From Candidatus Accumulibacter contiguus (GTDB taxonomy: Bacteria > Pseudomonadota > Gammaproteobacteria > Burkholderiales > Rhodocyclaceae): a DNA stretch of 64,000 nucleotides. Below the pieces are notes generated by a model. That model worked only from the letters and a program-made list of their open reading frames with translations, was not told the origin of the DNA and did no database searches. The DNA lies in the NCBI RefSeq assembly GCF_012940005.1, contig NZ_SPMX01000017.1, forward strand, positions 39,225 to 103,224, in the 5' to 3' direction. A program made the translations under genes and the position numbers. Position 1 is the stretch's first letter. Every line of letters begins with the position of its first letter. Shown in pieces: positions 40,195 to 50,036 of the stretch.

Positions 40195-41517
40195 TCAGCG
40201 AGTCGGCAGCCGCACCAGAACTTCCAGGCCGCCGCCGGGCGCGTCGGCCAACAGCACCTCACCGCCACAAGCGACGGCGATTCGCCGCACGATCGCCAGA
40301 CCGAGTCCGCAACTGCCGTCGGTGGCGCGCGCCGGTTCGAGCTGGGCGAAGGGTTCGAGGGCGCGGCTGCGATCTGCGCCGGCGATTCCCGGCCCGTGAT
40401 CACGCACGCGCAGCGTCGCGATGCTTGTACTGGCCAGTGCCAGTTGCACCTCGACCGGTGGCGCACCATGCTGCAGGGCGTTGTCGATCAGGTTGTCGAG
40501 CAAGCGTTGCAGATTGCCGGCGGTGATCGCCACCCGGCATTGCGCCGCGGCGTCGCTGACCGTCAACTCGACGGCACGGCCGAGTTCGCGCTGGCGGGCG
40601 ACGCCCTCGCGCAGCAGCGCCGCGATGGCCAGCGGCGCTGGCGCAGCATCGGGGTTTTCGCTGCGCAGGAAGGCCAGGCATTGTCCGACGATCCGCTCCA
40701 TGTCATCGACGTCGCGCACCAGGCCGGCACATTCGCTACTTCCTTGCGCATCGCCGGCGAGCAGCGCCAGACGCAGACGCAAGCGCGTCAGCGGTGCCCG
40801 CAGGTCATGCGTCAGACCGGCGAGCATCTCACGCCGCTCGGCCGCTGCTGCGGCCAGTTGGCCAAGCATGGTGTTATGGCGCTCGGCCAGGCGCCGCACC
40901 TCGCGCGGACCTTCCGGTATCGCCGTGCGTGCAGCGCCGTCGCCGGTCGCCGCGACGGCGTCGCCGAGGCGTGCCAGCGGACCGACGATGCCATGCACGA
41001 AAAGGCCGGCGATCAGCAGCACGGCGGCCAGCGTCATTGCCAGAAACAGCCACAGATCGGTGGGTAGCGCCTGCGGTTCGAAGCGCGGTGGCGGCAGCAG
41101 CAGCCACCAGCGCTCGCTGCCGGCCATGAAACCGATCCACAGGCCGCTGCGCTGTCCAGGACCGCCGTGCCGGAGCAATACCGGCTCGCCGAGACGTTCG
41201 GCGAGATCGTTGGCGAGGCGGCGGGCGAAGGGAAAGCGTGGCTGGTGGAGCGGTACACCGCTGCCATCCGGACGCAGTTGCAGTCCCTGCTCGCCGGCAT
41301 CGGCAGCACTCAGAGCCTGGCGGGCGGCATCGCCGAGTCCCGGCAGCACCACCTGCAGCAGACGCACCTGGCCGGCGATCAGTTGCACCGTCTGATGGAC
41401 GTGCGAGCTGCGGCGGAAGTGCCCGAGCAGCGAGAAGGTGGCAATCTCCGCGACGGCGATGACGGCAATCACCAGCAGCACCGTCCGTCCGGCCAGCGAG
41501 GCGGGGAAGATTCTCAT
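40195..41517 (-). CDS. Sensor histidine kinase (EnvZ/CpxA-like)
   Basis: A 440-residue membrane kinase. Two transmembrane helices (about 11-31 and 155-177) flank a periplasmic sensor. A HAMP region is followed by the H-box LTHDLRAPLTRL (phospho-acceptor His237), the N-box DNLIDNALQH and the G-boxes DHGPGIAG and GSCGLGLAI. The start overlaps the response-regulator stop (ATGA). The adjoining divergent Spy/CpxP-like gene suggests envelope-stress sensing. Confidence 0.93.
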   Translation of the reverse strand: MRIFPASLAGRTVLLVIAVIAVAEIATFSLLGHFRRSSHVHQTVQLIAGQVRLLQVVLPGLGDAARQALSAADAGEQGLQLRPDGSGVPLHQPRFPFARRLANDLAERLGEPVLLRHGGPGQRSGLWIGFMAGSERWWLLLPPPRFEPQALPTDLWLFLAMTLAAVLLIAGLFVHGIVGPLARLGDAVAATGDGAARTAIPEGPREVRRLAERHNTMLGQLAAAAAERREMLAGLTHDLRAPLTRLRLRLALLAGDAQGSSECAGLVRDVDDMERIVGQCLAFLRSENPDAAPAPLAIAALLREGVARQRELGRAVELTVSDAAAQCRVAITAGNLQRLLDNLIDNALQHGAPPVEVQLALASTSIATLRVRDHGPGIAGADRSRALEPFAQLEPARATDGSCGLGLAIVRRIAVACGGEVLLADAPGGGLEVLVRLPTR

Positions 41518-42233
41518 TCTGCAGCGGCGTCGCCAGGCGCATCCGGAACGAAGACATAACCGATTCCCCACACCGTCTGCAGATAGCGCGGGTGGGCGGG
41601 ATCGGTCTCGATCAGGCGCCGCAGGCGGTGGATCTGAACGTCGATGGCGCGGTCGAAGGATTCGCTGGCGTCGCCGCGCGTCAACTCGAGCAGACGCTCG
41701 CGCTTCATTGGCTGCCTGGCGTGATGGATCAAGGTGTTCAGCAGCGCGAATTCGCCACTGGTCAGCGTCACCGCCTGATCCTTTCTCGACAACTGACGCG
41801 CAGCACGGTCGAAGAGCCATTCGCCGAAGCGCGTCACGCCTCCCTCGGGATCAGGCGCCACCAGCGAGCGCGCTCCACGTCGCAGTACCGCTTCGATGCG
41901 GGCGACCAGTTCGCGCGGGTCGAAAGGTTTGCCGAGGTAATCGTCGGCTCCCATTTCCAGGCCGATCACCCGGTCGACCGGCTCGTCGCGCGCGGTCAGC
42001 ATGATCACCGGTCGCATCTCGCCGCGCGCGCGCAGCCGCCGGCACGCCGCCAGACCGTCTTCTCCGGGCAGCATCAGGTCGAGTATCAGCAACTGCGGCT
42101 GGTAGCGTTCGAGAAAGGCATCGAGCTGGCGCGTGTCGGGGAGCAGCAAGGTGTCGAAACCGTGTCGGCCGAGATAGGTGGCGAGCAACTGGCGCAGCTC
42201 GGCGTCGTCGTCAATGAGGAGGATTTTTTTCAT
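41514..42233 (-). CDS. OmpR-family response regulator
   Basis: A 239-residue two-domain regulator: a receiver (Asp8-Asp10 cluster, phospho-acceptor Asp52 in LILDLMLPGEDG, conserved Lys in GKPFDPRELV) and a winged-helix effector ending GIGYVFVPD. It pairs with the downstream kinase in an overlapping operon. Likely targets include the divergent spy-like gene, with the inverted repeat at 42367-42400 between them. The ATG at 42233 is chosen for the standard MKKILLIDDD start. Confidence 0.93.
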   Translation of the reverse strand: MKKILLIDDDAELRQLLATYLGRHGFDTLLLPDTRQLDAFLERYQPQLLILDLMLPGEDGLAACRRLRARGEMRPVIMLTARDEPVDRVIGLEMGADDYLGKPFDPRELVARIEAVLRRGARSLVAPDPEGGVTRFGEWLFDRAARQLSRKDQAVTLTSGEFALLNTLIHHARQPMKRERLLELTRGDASESFDRAIDVQIHRLRRLIETDPAHPRYLQTVWGIGYVFVPDAPGDAAAE

Positions 42234-42366
42234 GGTCGTGGCGATTGTGGCGATGAACTGCATTCTATGCCGTCGGCGGCGCCGGTCCGGGCGAAAGAAA
42301 CAATTTGCAACGCGACGCCGTGGCGATGAAATCGTTTGAAATGCGGGGAGGAGCAGAATGGCTGCA

Positions 42367-42400
42367 TCGCGAAAGGGGCAGGCAAGCGTGCCCGTCGCGA
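42367..42400. promoter_or_regulatory. Inverted repeat between the two-component operon and the Spy-like gene
   Basis: TCGCGA and GGGGCA on the left are mirrored by TGCCC and TCGCGA on the right around an 8-base loop. It is 30 bases upstream of the Spy-like start. It could be a regulator site or an mRNA leader hairpin. Confidence 0.35.
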
Positions 42401-42430
42401 TCGATCAACCCCACTTTCAGGAGTCACTCC

Positions 42431-42955
42431 ATGCAATCGAAATTCACCCCCCGTATTCTCGTCGCTGCACTGATTCTGGCGCTCGGCGCCGGCGGTGCGG
42501 CTTTCGCCATGAGCCCCGAGCGCTGCGGCGCGCCCGGCGGCCGGATGGAACATCGGATGCAATACCACATGAAAGAGATGTCACGCCTGCACGACGACCT
42601 CAAGCTGGACGCCAGGCAGGATGCCCTCTGGCAGGACGCCGAGCAGTTCAGTAGGACCAGCATGCGCGAGATGGGCGAGCAGTGGCGCAAGCACCACGAG
42701 GAAGTCCTGGCCAGCGTCAGCAAACCGGGTGCCGACCTGCGCGCCGTCGTCAAGCAGATGGACGAACTCAAAGATGCCGGCCGCAAGCAGCGCGAAGCCG
42801 GCCGCGACCGCTGGCTGGCGGTATACGACAGCCTCGACGCCGCGCAGAAGGAAAAAGCGCGCCTGTTCTTCAAGAGCAAGATCGAACGGATGGGGCAGGG
42901 CGGCCGCTTCGGGCCGGGTGGTCCCGGTGGTCCCGGTGGCCCGGCCCGTTACTGA
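42431..42955 (+). CDS. Spy/CpxP-like periplasmic protein
   Basis: A 174-residue exported protein. A signal peptide (RILVAALILALGAGGAAFA) precedes a highly charged helical body rich in Met, Arg, Lys and Glu (EHRMQYHMKEMSRLHDDL). The tail is a Gly-Pro repeat (GGPGGPGGPARY). The helical, LTxxQ-like layout resembles the chaperones Spy and CpxP, although the motif itself is only approximate (LDARQ). It is divergent from the envelope two-component system. AGGAG precedes the ATG. Confidence 0.75.
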   Translation: MQSKFTPRILVAALILALGAGGAAFAMSPERCGAPGGRMEHRMQYHMKEMSRLHDDLKLDARQDALWQDAEQFSRTSMREMGEQWRKHHEEVLASVSKPGADLRAVVKQMDELKDAGRKQREAGRDRWLAVYDSLDAAQKEKARLFFKSKIERMGQGGRFGPGGPGGPGGPARY

Positions 42956-43174
42956 GCCGCAGCGCTTCTCTCCTCCCGCGACGATTTTCCCTTTCTCCGG
43001 TGCGGAGGAGAGTCCGGGGGAGGAAGGTGTGTCCTACAGCGGCCATCCCGCTGTTCATGATTGTCGCGGGGAGATTGAAGATCTCCATAAAATCATCCGG
43101 CTCTCCAGGTTGACTTTGACGTCACAATGATTAGCATTGCGACTCCTTTCTTACAAACCACTTTGGAGAATCAG

Positions 43175-43438
43175 ATGAAATTGAATATCAGCGCAACGTG
43201 CCTCCTGCTATCCATGCTGTTCAGCGGAGCCGCTTTTGCCGATGCCGATGACAGGAAGTGGATTTCTCAGTGTATCAAGGACAACAAGGGCGAAGGCGCC
43301 ACCGCTGAGGTGGTCCGCAAGTACTGCGTCTGCATGAACGACAAGATGGACGAAAACGAAACCCGCTCCATTTCCGTATGGGAAAAGGCCAACCCCAAGG
43401 CCATGCATGATTGCGAGAAGCAGTCCGGCTGGAAGTAA
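43175..43438 (+). CDS. Small exported cysteine-containing protein, function unknown
   Basis: An 87-residue protein with a clear signal peptide (MKLNISATCLLLSMLFSGA, cleaved near AFADADD). The mature part has four cysteines: one in WISQCIKD, two in KYCVCMND, and one near the end in HDCEKQ. That suggests disulfides or metal binding. GGAG lies upstream of the ATG. I do not recognise the family. It is flanked by a spy-like gene and followed by a terminator-like hairpin. Confidence 0.75.
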   Translation: MKLNISATCLLLSMLFSGAAFADADDRKWISQCIKDNKGEGATAEVVRKYCVCMNDKMDENETRSISVWEKANPKAMHDCEKQSGWK

Positions 43439-43461
43439 ATACCCAGCGATCGGGTGATTTC

Positions 43462-43483
43462 GGGGCCGGGGAAACCCGGCCCC
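43462..43483. terminator. GC-rich tetraloop hairpin between convergent genes
   Basis: GGGGCCGGG (43462-43470) and CCCGGCCCC (43475-43483) form a perfect 9-bp stem with a GAAA tetraloop. It lies 24 bases after the small exported protein gene and 5 bases beyond the convergent hydrolase stop. A T-run is missing. Confidence 0.6.
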
Positions 43484-43487
43484 TGCA

Positions 43488-44468
43488 TTACTGTGTTGCT
43501 GTTGGCACGAGGTAACGGATCATTTCGTTGAGGAAAGCGCGGCGGATTGCATCGTAGCCTCGCTGATTGGGATCCTCGAGGTTCGCGAAATACCAATACG
43601 TTGGATCTTCGGAATGGTAGTGCGGATGCCTGGAATCACGATGATGCAGTCCGTGACCGAGTAAGGTTCCATGCACGTCGACGACATGTACATTGGCGCG
43701 TGCGGCTGCGGCTTCACGGATGTGGCGATTGAATTCAGCATGGATGCGCAGTCCATCCGGCCAGGCCGGGAACGGTTTGATGAATCGCAAGAACACATTC
43801 ACACGCTCGATGTCGCCAACACCATCGGTGGGATCGAAGATGGTCGCGATGAAGATTTCACAACCTCCGGGAAAACGCGCACTGATCGCGTCGAGCAGTT
43901 GATCGAGGCGTTGACGAAAGGCTGCGGCGTACCGCTGTCCATCGCTCCAGGTCGCTCCATAGAGAGCCTCGTCACGCGGCGGGCTCGCACCATAGTCGTG
44001 AATGAGGTCGATGCCGCCGGTGGAGAGAACGACAACGCCACGAGTGCTTTGTGACTGTAAAGGAATGAGGGCGATCTGGTAACGAAGATGATCGCCGGAA
44101 CTGGTGGAGTTTTGCGCGAGGTTGAGCACCCGCAGCTTCGCGAAGACGTGTCGCAAGTCCTTGCCGGTCATGTCCGCTTCGTCTCCGTCGGGTACCTTGA
44201 CCAGTCGGTCGAAGAAGCCGAACCCAGGCGGTGCGCCAAAGCCCGTGACGATGCTGTCACCCAGTCCCAGCAGCAGCACATCACCGTCGTTCCAGGATGA
44301 AGCGAAGGCTTCGGCCGGCACGCCCGGGCCAGCGGGGCCAGATCCCATCCCCGGATGGATGTCGCGGTAAAGCACGTAAAGCACGCCCGCGAGGCACAGC
44401 ATGATGAGGACAAACTTGAGCCGGATCTGATGCCAGCGCGGCTTATTCATGGTTGTGGTCTTGGTCAT
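43488..44468 (-). CDS. SGNH/GDSL-type hydrolase, membrane-anchored
   Basis: A 326-residue protein with one N-terminal transmembrane segment (about 18-34) and an SGNH esterase core. Block I is LLLGLGDSIVTG (Ser72). The later NSTSSGDH and the C-terminal HPHYHSEDPTYWYF region carry likely oxyanion and catalytic histidine residues. The substrate is unknown; cell-envelope esters are plausible because of the anchor. Confidence 0.8.
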   Translation of the reverse strand: MTKTTTMNKPRWHQIRLKFVLIMLCLAGVLYVLYRDIHPGMGSGPAGPGVPAEAFASSWNDGDVLLLGLGDSIVTGFGAPPGFGFFDRLVKVPDGDEADMTGKDLRHVFAKLRVLNLAQNSTSSGDHLRYQIALIPLQSQSTRGVVVLSTGGIDLIHDYGASPPRDEALYGATWSDGQRYAAAFRQRLDQLLDAISARFPGGCEIFIATIFDPTDGVGDIERVNVFLRFIKPFPAWPDGLRIHAEFNRHIREAAAARANVHVVDVHGTLLGHGLHHRDSRHPHYHSEDPTYWYFANLEDPNQRGYDAIRRAFLNEMIRYLVPTATQ

Positions 44469-44627
44469 CGGGGGATGCGGTGTTCATCAAGGGGCAGCAA
44501 TTATTCTCTTGCGGTGACTGCTCACGAACCGACTTTCTACCGTAGCGGCACGGCGGAATCGGCGAACGCCCTCCTTCCGGATCGAGCGGACAGCGGCAGG
44601 AACCACTCGCCAAGCCGACGACGCGTG

Positions 44628-45215
44628 CTATTCGATCCGCAGATCATCCGGCGTGTCGATATCCCGCTGGACGCCAGGATCATCCGACGCGATGAGCGTG
44701 ACCGACCGGGGGTGATCGTCCAGGATTCGCCTGGCGCCGACGTCGCCTTGCAGGCCGGCGAGGTCGGCAAACCAGCGCCGGGAGAAACCGACCGGGTGGC
44801 CCCGGCGTCCGCGATAGACGGGCGCGACGATGTCGGCACCGTTTCTCAAGGCCTGCAGCAGCGAATGCAAGGTCGCGGCCGTCAGAAAAGGCATGTCGGC
44901 CAGAGCCACGAGCCATCCATCGGCGTCGGCGCTCGCTCGAACGGCGCAGGCCAGGCTGCTGCCCATGCCGGCTTCGGCCTCCGGAGCAAGCCGTACATCG
45001 ACCGCGGTGTCGGTCAGGAGCCGGCGCAGTTCGGTCTGTTGGGGGCGCAGGATGCTGACCGAATGGGGGCAGACGGCGATCAGGGTCCTGGCCGATGCGA
45101 TGGCCATTGGCGTGCCATCGCGCAGCCGGTGCAGAAGCTTGTCGGCGCCGAAGCGGCGCGAGCAGCCTCCAGCCAGCAGGATGCCGACGAGTTCGCCAGC
45201 CGTCCTGCTCATCAA
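44628..45215 (-). CDS. mocA: Molybdenum cofactor cytidylyltransferase-like protein
   Basis: A 195-residue nucleotidyltransferase of the MobA/MocA fold with LLAGGCSRRFGADKLL and ALADMPFLTAATL. In MocA proteins this activity makes the MCD form of molybdenum cofactor used by xanthine-dehydrogenase-type enzymes. The start overlaps the xdhC stop (ATGA), and the molybdenum hydroxylase subunits lie directly upstream, which supports MocA rather than MobA. Confidence 0.85.
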   Translation of the reverse strand: MMSRTAGELVGILLAGGCSRRFGADKLLHRLRDGTPMAIASARTLIAVCPHSVSILRPQQTELRRLLTDTAVDVRLAPEAEAGMGSSLACAVRASADADGWLVALADMPFLTAATLHSLLQALRNGADIVAPVYRGRRGHPVGFSRRWFADLAGLQGDVGARRILDDHPRSVTLIASDDPGVQRDIDTPDDLRIE

Positions 45216-46240
45216 GCGAGCGGCGGGCCCGCGACGGCGGCCTTTGCGGCCGCTGTCGATTCGTGCCGGTACGGGCCGTTATCGGCTGTCCGGGTCACGA
45301 TGCCGTATTTGGTGGCCGTCATTTCGGCCAGAATCGATAGCGCGATTTCCGGCGGGGTCCTGCTGCCGATCGCCATTCCCACCGGTCCGTGCAGCCGGCC
45401 GACCTGTTCGGCGCTGAGATCGAAATATTGCATCAGGCGCTCGCGGCGCCTGGCGTTATTGCGCCGCGATCCCAGTGCACCGACATAGAAAGCCGGCGAT
45501 TTGAGTGCTTCGAGCAGGGCCAGATCGTCAAGCTTCGGATCGTGGGTGACGGCGACCACCGCCAGGTGCGGGTCGGGACGCATCGCCTGGACGACGTCAT
45601 CGGGCATGCCGTCGGCCAGACGGCTGCCCGGCACCTGCCACGCGTCGCGATACTCCGGCCGCGGATCGCAGATGGTGACGGCGTAATCGAGCGCCTGCGC
45701 CATTTCGGCGAGGTAGCGCGAGATCTGGCCAGCGCCGATGATCAGCAGGCGCCAGGCCGGACCATGCGGGGTTCGCAACAGCTTGCCGTCCCAGTGGATC
45801 GATTCCCCCGGCACCGCGTCAGCGAGGCTTGCCTGGCCAGTGGCGAGAGTGAGCGAGCGGACGACGAGCCTGCCGCACGCCAGTTCTTCCTCGAGTTGGG
45901 CAAGCAAGGAAACGCAAGGACGGGGCTCGATGACCAGTTCGAGCGTCCCGCCGCAGGGCAGGCCGAAGCGTTCGGCCTCGGCCCGCGTCACGCCATACGT
46001 CTGGCTGAAAGGAAGATCTCCGGCCAGCTCCCCTGCCCGCAGGCGGCCGATCAGGTCGTCCTCGATACAGCCACCCGAAACCGAGCCACAAACCCGCCCG
46101 TCCTGGCGCAAGGCCATCCAGGCGCCAGCAGGGCGCGGTGCCGATCCCCAGGTCCGGACGACGGTCACCAGCGCGAAGCGGTAACCTTGCTCCGCCCAGC
46201 GTCGCACCTCCGAGAGCACCTGCCGATCGACGCTGTCCAT
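45212..46240 (-). CDS. xdhC: XdhC/CoxI family molybdenum-enzyme maturation factor
   Basis: A 342-residue protein with the N-terminal XdhC domain (VTVVRTWGSAPRPAGAWM, GSVSGGCIEDDL) and a C-terminal Rossmann domain (LLIIGAGQISRYLAEMAQ, IGSRTPPEIALSI). XdhC binds the molybdenum cofactor and inserts its sulfurated form into xanthine-dehydrogenase-type enzymes. It lies two bases after the large subunit and overlaps mocA, forming a four-gene operon. Confidence 0.92.
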   Translation of the reverse strand: MDSVDRQVLSEVRRWAEQGYRFALVTVVRTWGSAPRPAGAWMALRQDGRVCGSVSGGCIEDDLIGRLRAGELAGDLPFSQTYGVTRAEAERFGLPCGGTLELVIEPRPCVSLLAQLEEELACGRLVVRSLTLATGQASLADAVPGESIHWDGKLLRTPHGPAWRLLIIGAGQISRYLAEMAQALDYAVTICDPRPEYRDAWQVPGSRLADGMPDDVVQAMRPDPHLAVVAVTHDPKLDDLALLEALKSPAFYVGALGSRRNNARRRERLMQYFDLSAEQVGRLHGPVGMAIGSRTPPEIALSILAEMTATKYGIVTRTADNGPYRHESTAAAKAAVAGPPLA

Positions 46241-46242
46241 TC

Positions 46243-48441
46243 TCAGGCACGCAGGTCTTCGGCACGGAACGGCAGACGGTCCGGATACTTTCCGGTTGCC
46301 GCGCCGATCGCATTGGCCACCGCCGGGGCGAGCGGCGGAACGCCAGGCTCACCGACACCCGTCGGCTTGGCCGTCGAGGGAACGATATGCACCTCGAGCC
46401 GTGGCATCTCGCCGATCCGGATCGGCCGATAGGTGTCGAAATTACCCTCGACCACGGCGCCCTCCTTGAGCGTGATTTCGCCATGCAGAGCGGCCGACAA
46501 GGCGAAGCCGACGGCCCCTTCGATCTGTGAGCGGATGTTGTCGGGATTGATCGCGATACCGCAGTCGACGGCACAAACGACCCGATCGACCTTGACCGTG
46601 CCATCGGCGGCAACCGTCACTTCGGCAACCTGTGCGACATACGAGTGAAACGACTCGTGCACCGCGACGCCTCTGCCGCGCCGGGTTCCCTTGACGCCAG
46701 CCGGCAGCCGTGTTCCCCAGCCGGACTTCTCGGCCGCCAGTCGGAGGACGCCGCGATGCCGGGGATGATCGGCCAGCAGTTCGAGGCGCCAGGCGACCGG
46801 ATCCTTGCCAGCGGCTCTCGCCACCTGGTCGAGGAATACCTCGGTCGAATAGGCGGTGTGCGATGAGCCGACCGAACGCCACCAGAGCACCGGCACGTCG
46901 ATGTCCTTCGGGGTGTGCAGGTCGACCAGCAGGTTGGGAATCGCGTACGGCAGGTTGGCTGCTCCCTCAACCGAGACGGCGTCGATCCCGTCCTTGACCA
47001 TCATCGACTCGAACGGCGAGCCGAGCAGGATCGACTGGCCGACCAGCCGGTGCCGCCAGCCGGTGAGCTGGCCGCCCGCGTCGAGGGCGGCTTCGAGGGC
47101 ATGGTGGAAGAGCGGCCGGTAATAGCCCGCCCGCATGTCGTCCTCGCGCATCCAGACGAGCTTCACCGGCGCCTTGCCGCCGATCGCCTTGACGATCTGT
47201 GCCGCTTCCACGACATAGTCGGAATGCGTATTCGCCCGGCGGCCAAAGCTGCCGCCGGCATAAAGCATGTTGATCCGCACCTGTTCCGGCGTGAGGCCGA
47301 AGATCGCCGCCAGGCGCGACTGGTCCGCGGTGGCCATCTGTTCGCCGTTCCAGACCTCGCACCCCCGTTCGCTCAGGCGGATGACACAGTTCATCGGCTC
47401 CATCGCCGCATGCGCGAGATAGGGGAAGTCGTACGTTGCCCGGACGATTCGGGCCGCGCCGGCAAAGGCCTGCTCGGTATTGCCGACCCGACGGGCGACC
47501 AGGCCGGGCGATTTTGCCATTTCGCGATAGCGCGCCACGATTTCCTCGCTGCCGAGCTTGAACGAGCGGCTTTCGTCCCAGTCGACCTGCAGCGCATCGC
47601 GCCCTTTTTTCGCGCTCCAGGTATCGCTGGCCAGCACCGCGACGCCGGAAGGAATCTGCACCACATCGACGACGTTCCGGACGCGCCTGGCCGCGCTGGC
47701 GTCGAAACCGCGAACCGTGGCGCCGAAACGTGGCGGATGCGCGACGACGGCAACCAGCATGCCCGGCAACTGAATGTCCTGCGTGAATTGCGCCTGGCCA
47801 TTGGTCTTGTCCACGCTGTCCTTGCGCGGTGCCTGCTTGCCGATCAGCCGGAAATCCTTGGCCTCCTTGAGCACCACGCTGGCTGGCACCGCTTCCCGGG
47901 CGGCGTCCGCGGCAAGTTCACCGAAACGCGCTTGCCGCTTCGACCGGCGATGGCTGACGATGCCGTCGCGCACCGTGATCTCGCCCGCCGGCACCTGCCA
48001 GCGCCGGGCGGCCGCGTTGACCAGCATGGCGCGGCCCGCCGCCCCGGCGGCGCGCAGCTGGTCCCAGGAATTGGCCATTGCCGTACTACCGCCAGTGCCT
48101 TGTGACGCTCCCCAGAACAGATTGTTGTAGCGCGATGCGTCGGCCGGTGCGCCCTCCAGGCGGACAGTCTGCCAGTCGGCGTCGAGTTCTTCGGCGAGGA
48201 TCGTCGCCAGACCAGTGTAGCTTCCCTGACCCATCTCGAGATGTTTGGCGATCACCGTCACGCTATCGTCGGTGCCGATGCGCAGGAAGGCGTTCGCTTC
48301 GAAGGGCTGGCCGGCCGGCGCGGCGGCTTTTCCGGCCCCGGCCGGGGCGGCGATCGCTGGCAGGCAGAAACCCAGCGTCAGACCGGCGGCGCCTTGCAGA
48401 AAGCTCCGGCGGCTGGCATTGGCAATCTTCGTGTTGACCAT
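46243..48441 (-). CDS. Molybdopterin-binding large subunit, isoquinoline/aldehyde oxidoreductase type, Tat-exported
   Basis: A 732-residue molybdenum hydroxylase large subunit. The N-terminus carries a Tat signal ([12 protein letters not shown] with Arg11-Arg12), so the enzyme is probably exported. Cofactor-binding blocks include [42 protein letters not shown] and [20 protein letters not shown]. It pairs with the two-cluster iron-sulfur subunit next to it, as in IorAB, and lacks a FAD subunit in this operon. The substrate is unknown (aldehydes or N-heterocycles). The ATG at 48441 fits the Tat leader. Confidence 0.9.
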   Translation of the reverse strand: MVNTKIANASRRSFLQGAAGLTLGFCLPAIAAPAGAGKAAAPAGQPFEANAFLRIGTDDSVTVIAKHLEMGQGSYTGLATILAEELDADWQTVRLEGAPADASRYNNLFWGASQGTGGSTAMANSWDQLRAAGAAGRAMLVNAAARRWQVPAGEITVRDGIVSHRRSKRQARFGELAADAAREAVPASVVLKEAKDFRLIGKQAPRKDSVDKTNGQAQFTQDIQLPGMLVAVVAHPPRFGATVRGFDASAARRVRNVVDVVQIPSGVAVLASDTWSAKKGRDALQVDWDESRSFKLGSEEIVARYREMAKSPGLVARRVGNTEQAFAGAARIVRATYDFPYLAHAAMEPMNCVIRLSERGCEVWNGEQMATADQSRLAAIFGLTPEQVRINMLYAGGSFGRRANTHSDYVVEAAQIVKAIGGKAPVKLVWMREDDMRAGYYRPLFHHALEAALDAGGQLTGWRHRLVGQSILLGSPFESMMVKDGIDAVSVEGAANLPYAIPNLLVDLHTPKDIDVPVLWWRSVGSSHTAYSTEVFLDQVARAAGKDPVAWRLELLADHPRHRGVLRLAAEKSGWGTRLPAGVKGTRRGRGVAVHESFHSYVAQVAEVTVAADGTVKVDRVVCAVDCGIAINPDNIRSQIEGAVGFALSAALHGEITLKEGAVVEGNFDTYRPIRIGEMPRLEVHIVPSTAKPTGVGEPGVPPLAPAVANAIGAATGKYPDRLPFRAEDLRA

Positions 48442-48449
48442 TTCAGCTC

Positions 48450-48908
48450 CTAGGCAAGGGATCGGGCAGCTTCGTGGATTGCCGCACGGATGCGCTGGTA
48501 GGTCGCGCAGCGGCACAGGTTGGCCGACAGCGCATCGTCGATGTCGCTGTCGGTCGGCTTTCGCTGGCGGCCGAGCAGGGCGATCGCACTCATGATCTGC
48601 CCGGATTGACAGTAGCCGCATTGCACGACATCGAGTTTACGCCAGGCCGCCTGCACCGCCCGGCCGACGCGCGACTGGTGTGCGGCTTCGATGGTCGTGA
48701 TCTCGCGTCCCGCGACCGCCGAGACCGGCGTCAGGCAGGCGCGTGCCGGGACGCCGTCGACATGGACGACGCAGGCGCCGCACAGCGCCTGGCCACAGGC
48801 ATACTTGGTTCCGGTAAGCTGCAGCGTGTCGCGCAGCACCCAGAGAAGCGGCGTGTCGGGGGCAACATCGACCTGCCGAGGCTGGCCATTGACTTTGAGC
48901 TGAAGCAT
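48450..48908 (-). CDS. (2Fe-2S) small subunit of the molybdenum hydroxylase
   Basis: A 152-residue electron-transfer subunit with both clusters: plant-type ferredoxin cysteines Cys38, Cys43, Cys46 and Cys58, and the helical cluster Cys97, Cys100, Cys132 and Cys134 (CGYCQSGQ and [11 protein letters not shown]). It has no signal peptide, so it would be carried through Tat with the large subunit. AGGAG precedes the ATG. Confidence 0.93.
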   Translation of the reverse strand: MLQLKVNGQPRQVDVAPDTPLLWVLRDTLQLTGTKYACGQALCGACVVHVDGVPARACLTPVSAVAGREITTIEAAHQSRVGRAVQAAWRKLDVVQCGYCQSGQIMSAIALLGRQRKPTDSDIDDALSANLCRCATYQRIRAAIHEAARSLA

Positions 48909-49096
48909 GAGGCTCTCCTGCAGTGGATTGAAGTACACGGCGCAAGTATCGACTCCCTGGCCGCGTCTGTGGTCGAGGCCGGCCAGTTCGTTCAGCCCTT
49001 GCGCCTGTCGCGCTCGCCGCGGGCAAAAGGCGGGCATCCTTCCGGCCTGCCCGCCACGGCAAGAGCGCCGCCCGCGAAACCGCACGCCCCCGCAGG

Positions 49097-49282
49097 CTAC
49101 TCGATCGGCACGTTCGTCCGCGTCGCCGAGGCCGTCTTGGGCAGTGTCACTTCAAGGATACCATCCTTGAACGCGGCTTTGGCCGCTTCCTGGACGATGA
49201 TCAGCACCAGCATGCCGAAGGCAGCCAGACTCACGAAATAGCGCAGGAAGTCTCTTGGCTGAAAGGTCGTCGAAGGCGGCAC
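49097..49282 (-). pseudogene. Short membrane peptide fused to an Hsp20 C-terminal tail
   Basis: A 61-codon open frame. Residues 12-33 form one hydrophobic segment (FLRYFVSLAAFGMLVLIIV). From residue 36 it reads AAFKDGILEVTLPKTASAT, the well-known end of the alpha-crystallin domain of small heat-shock proteins (usual form 'kdGvLtvtlPK'). It is probably what remains of an Hsp20 gene after a deletion joined it to another sequence. Whether it is expressed is unknown. Confidence 0.5.
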
Positions 49283-49342
49283 GGAGATTCACTAGTCGCC
49301 TCGTCCGCTCCCTGCGCGGGTCCGTCGGCGGCGCGCTGCGGT

Positions 49343-49984
49343 TCATTCGTCGATCGGCACGGCCTTGAACGCGGCACTCGCCTCGAGTCTGTCGGCCAGC
49401 CTGGCAAGTGCCGGGTAGTCACTCGCCGGCCACTCGTGTGGCAGGACGTAGCGAACGAAACCGATCCCGGCAACGGTAGTGATGTCGGCCTGTGTCAGGC
49501 GGCCTCCGACCAGGAAATCGCCGGCGAGCCGTTCTTCGAGCATGGTGAATGCCTGCCGCATCTGGCCGCGCAGGCGGCCCGTCCAGTCGGCCCATTGCAA
49601 CTCGCCGGGGCGCTTGCGCTCGTATTCGATGGCCACCGCTTTCTCGGTCGCGACGATCGCCAGCGCCATCATTTGCTGCACCTGCCGGCGCTCGGGACCG
49701 CTGCGCGGCGTCAGAGGCAGGATGTCGCGTTCGCCGGCCAGTTCGTCGAGATAGTCGAGAATGTAGGCGCTTTCAAAGAGCTTCTCGCCGCTCGGCAGCG
49801 TCAGCATCGGCACCTTGAAGAGCGGGTTGAGGGGCCGCATGGCATCCATGTGCCGGAACACCGACAACGACAGGTGTGTGAAGGGAATCGCGTAGAGGTT
49901 CATCGTCACCGCCACGCGTCGCACGAAGGGTGAATCATAGAGACCCAGCAACTGGTGTGGCGTGGCTTCCGTCAAGTCCGTCAT
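49343..49984 (-). CDS. Glutathione S-transferase family protein
   Basis: A 213-residue protein with an N-terminal thioredoxin-like domain (LLGLYDSPFVRRVAVTMNL; catalytic Ser in the DSP motif, PLFKVPMLTLPSGEKLFESA with the glutathione-binding cis-Pro and Glu-Ser) and an all-helical C-terminal domain. It conjugates or reduces substrates with glutathione; the target is unknown. The ATG at 49984 has GGAG upstream. It forms a possible unit with the DUF2917 gene, regulated by the divergent LysR gene. Confidence 0.88.
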   Translation of the reverse strand: MTDLTEATPHQLLGLYDSPFVRRVAVTMNLYAIPFTHLSLSVFRHMDAMRPLNPLFKVPMLTLPSGEKLFESAYILDYLDELAGERDILPLTPRSGPERRQVQQMMALAIVATEKAVAIEYERKRPGELQWADWTGRLRGQMRQAFTMLEERLAGDFLVGGRLTQADITTVAGIGFVRYVLPHEWPASDYPALARLADRLEASAAFKAVPIDE

Positions 49985-50036
49985 CTTTTTCTCCAATCGT
50001 CAATGGTTGATGCGATCCGGGCATCCGTCCGGACGT

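Noticed and set aside
46915..48105. Plus-strand open frame of 396 codons
   Set aside because: Antisense to the molybdenum hydroxylase large subunit; Asp/Arg/His-rich shadow translation.
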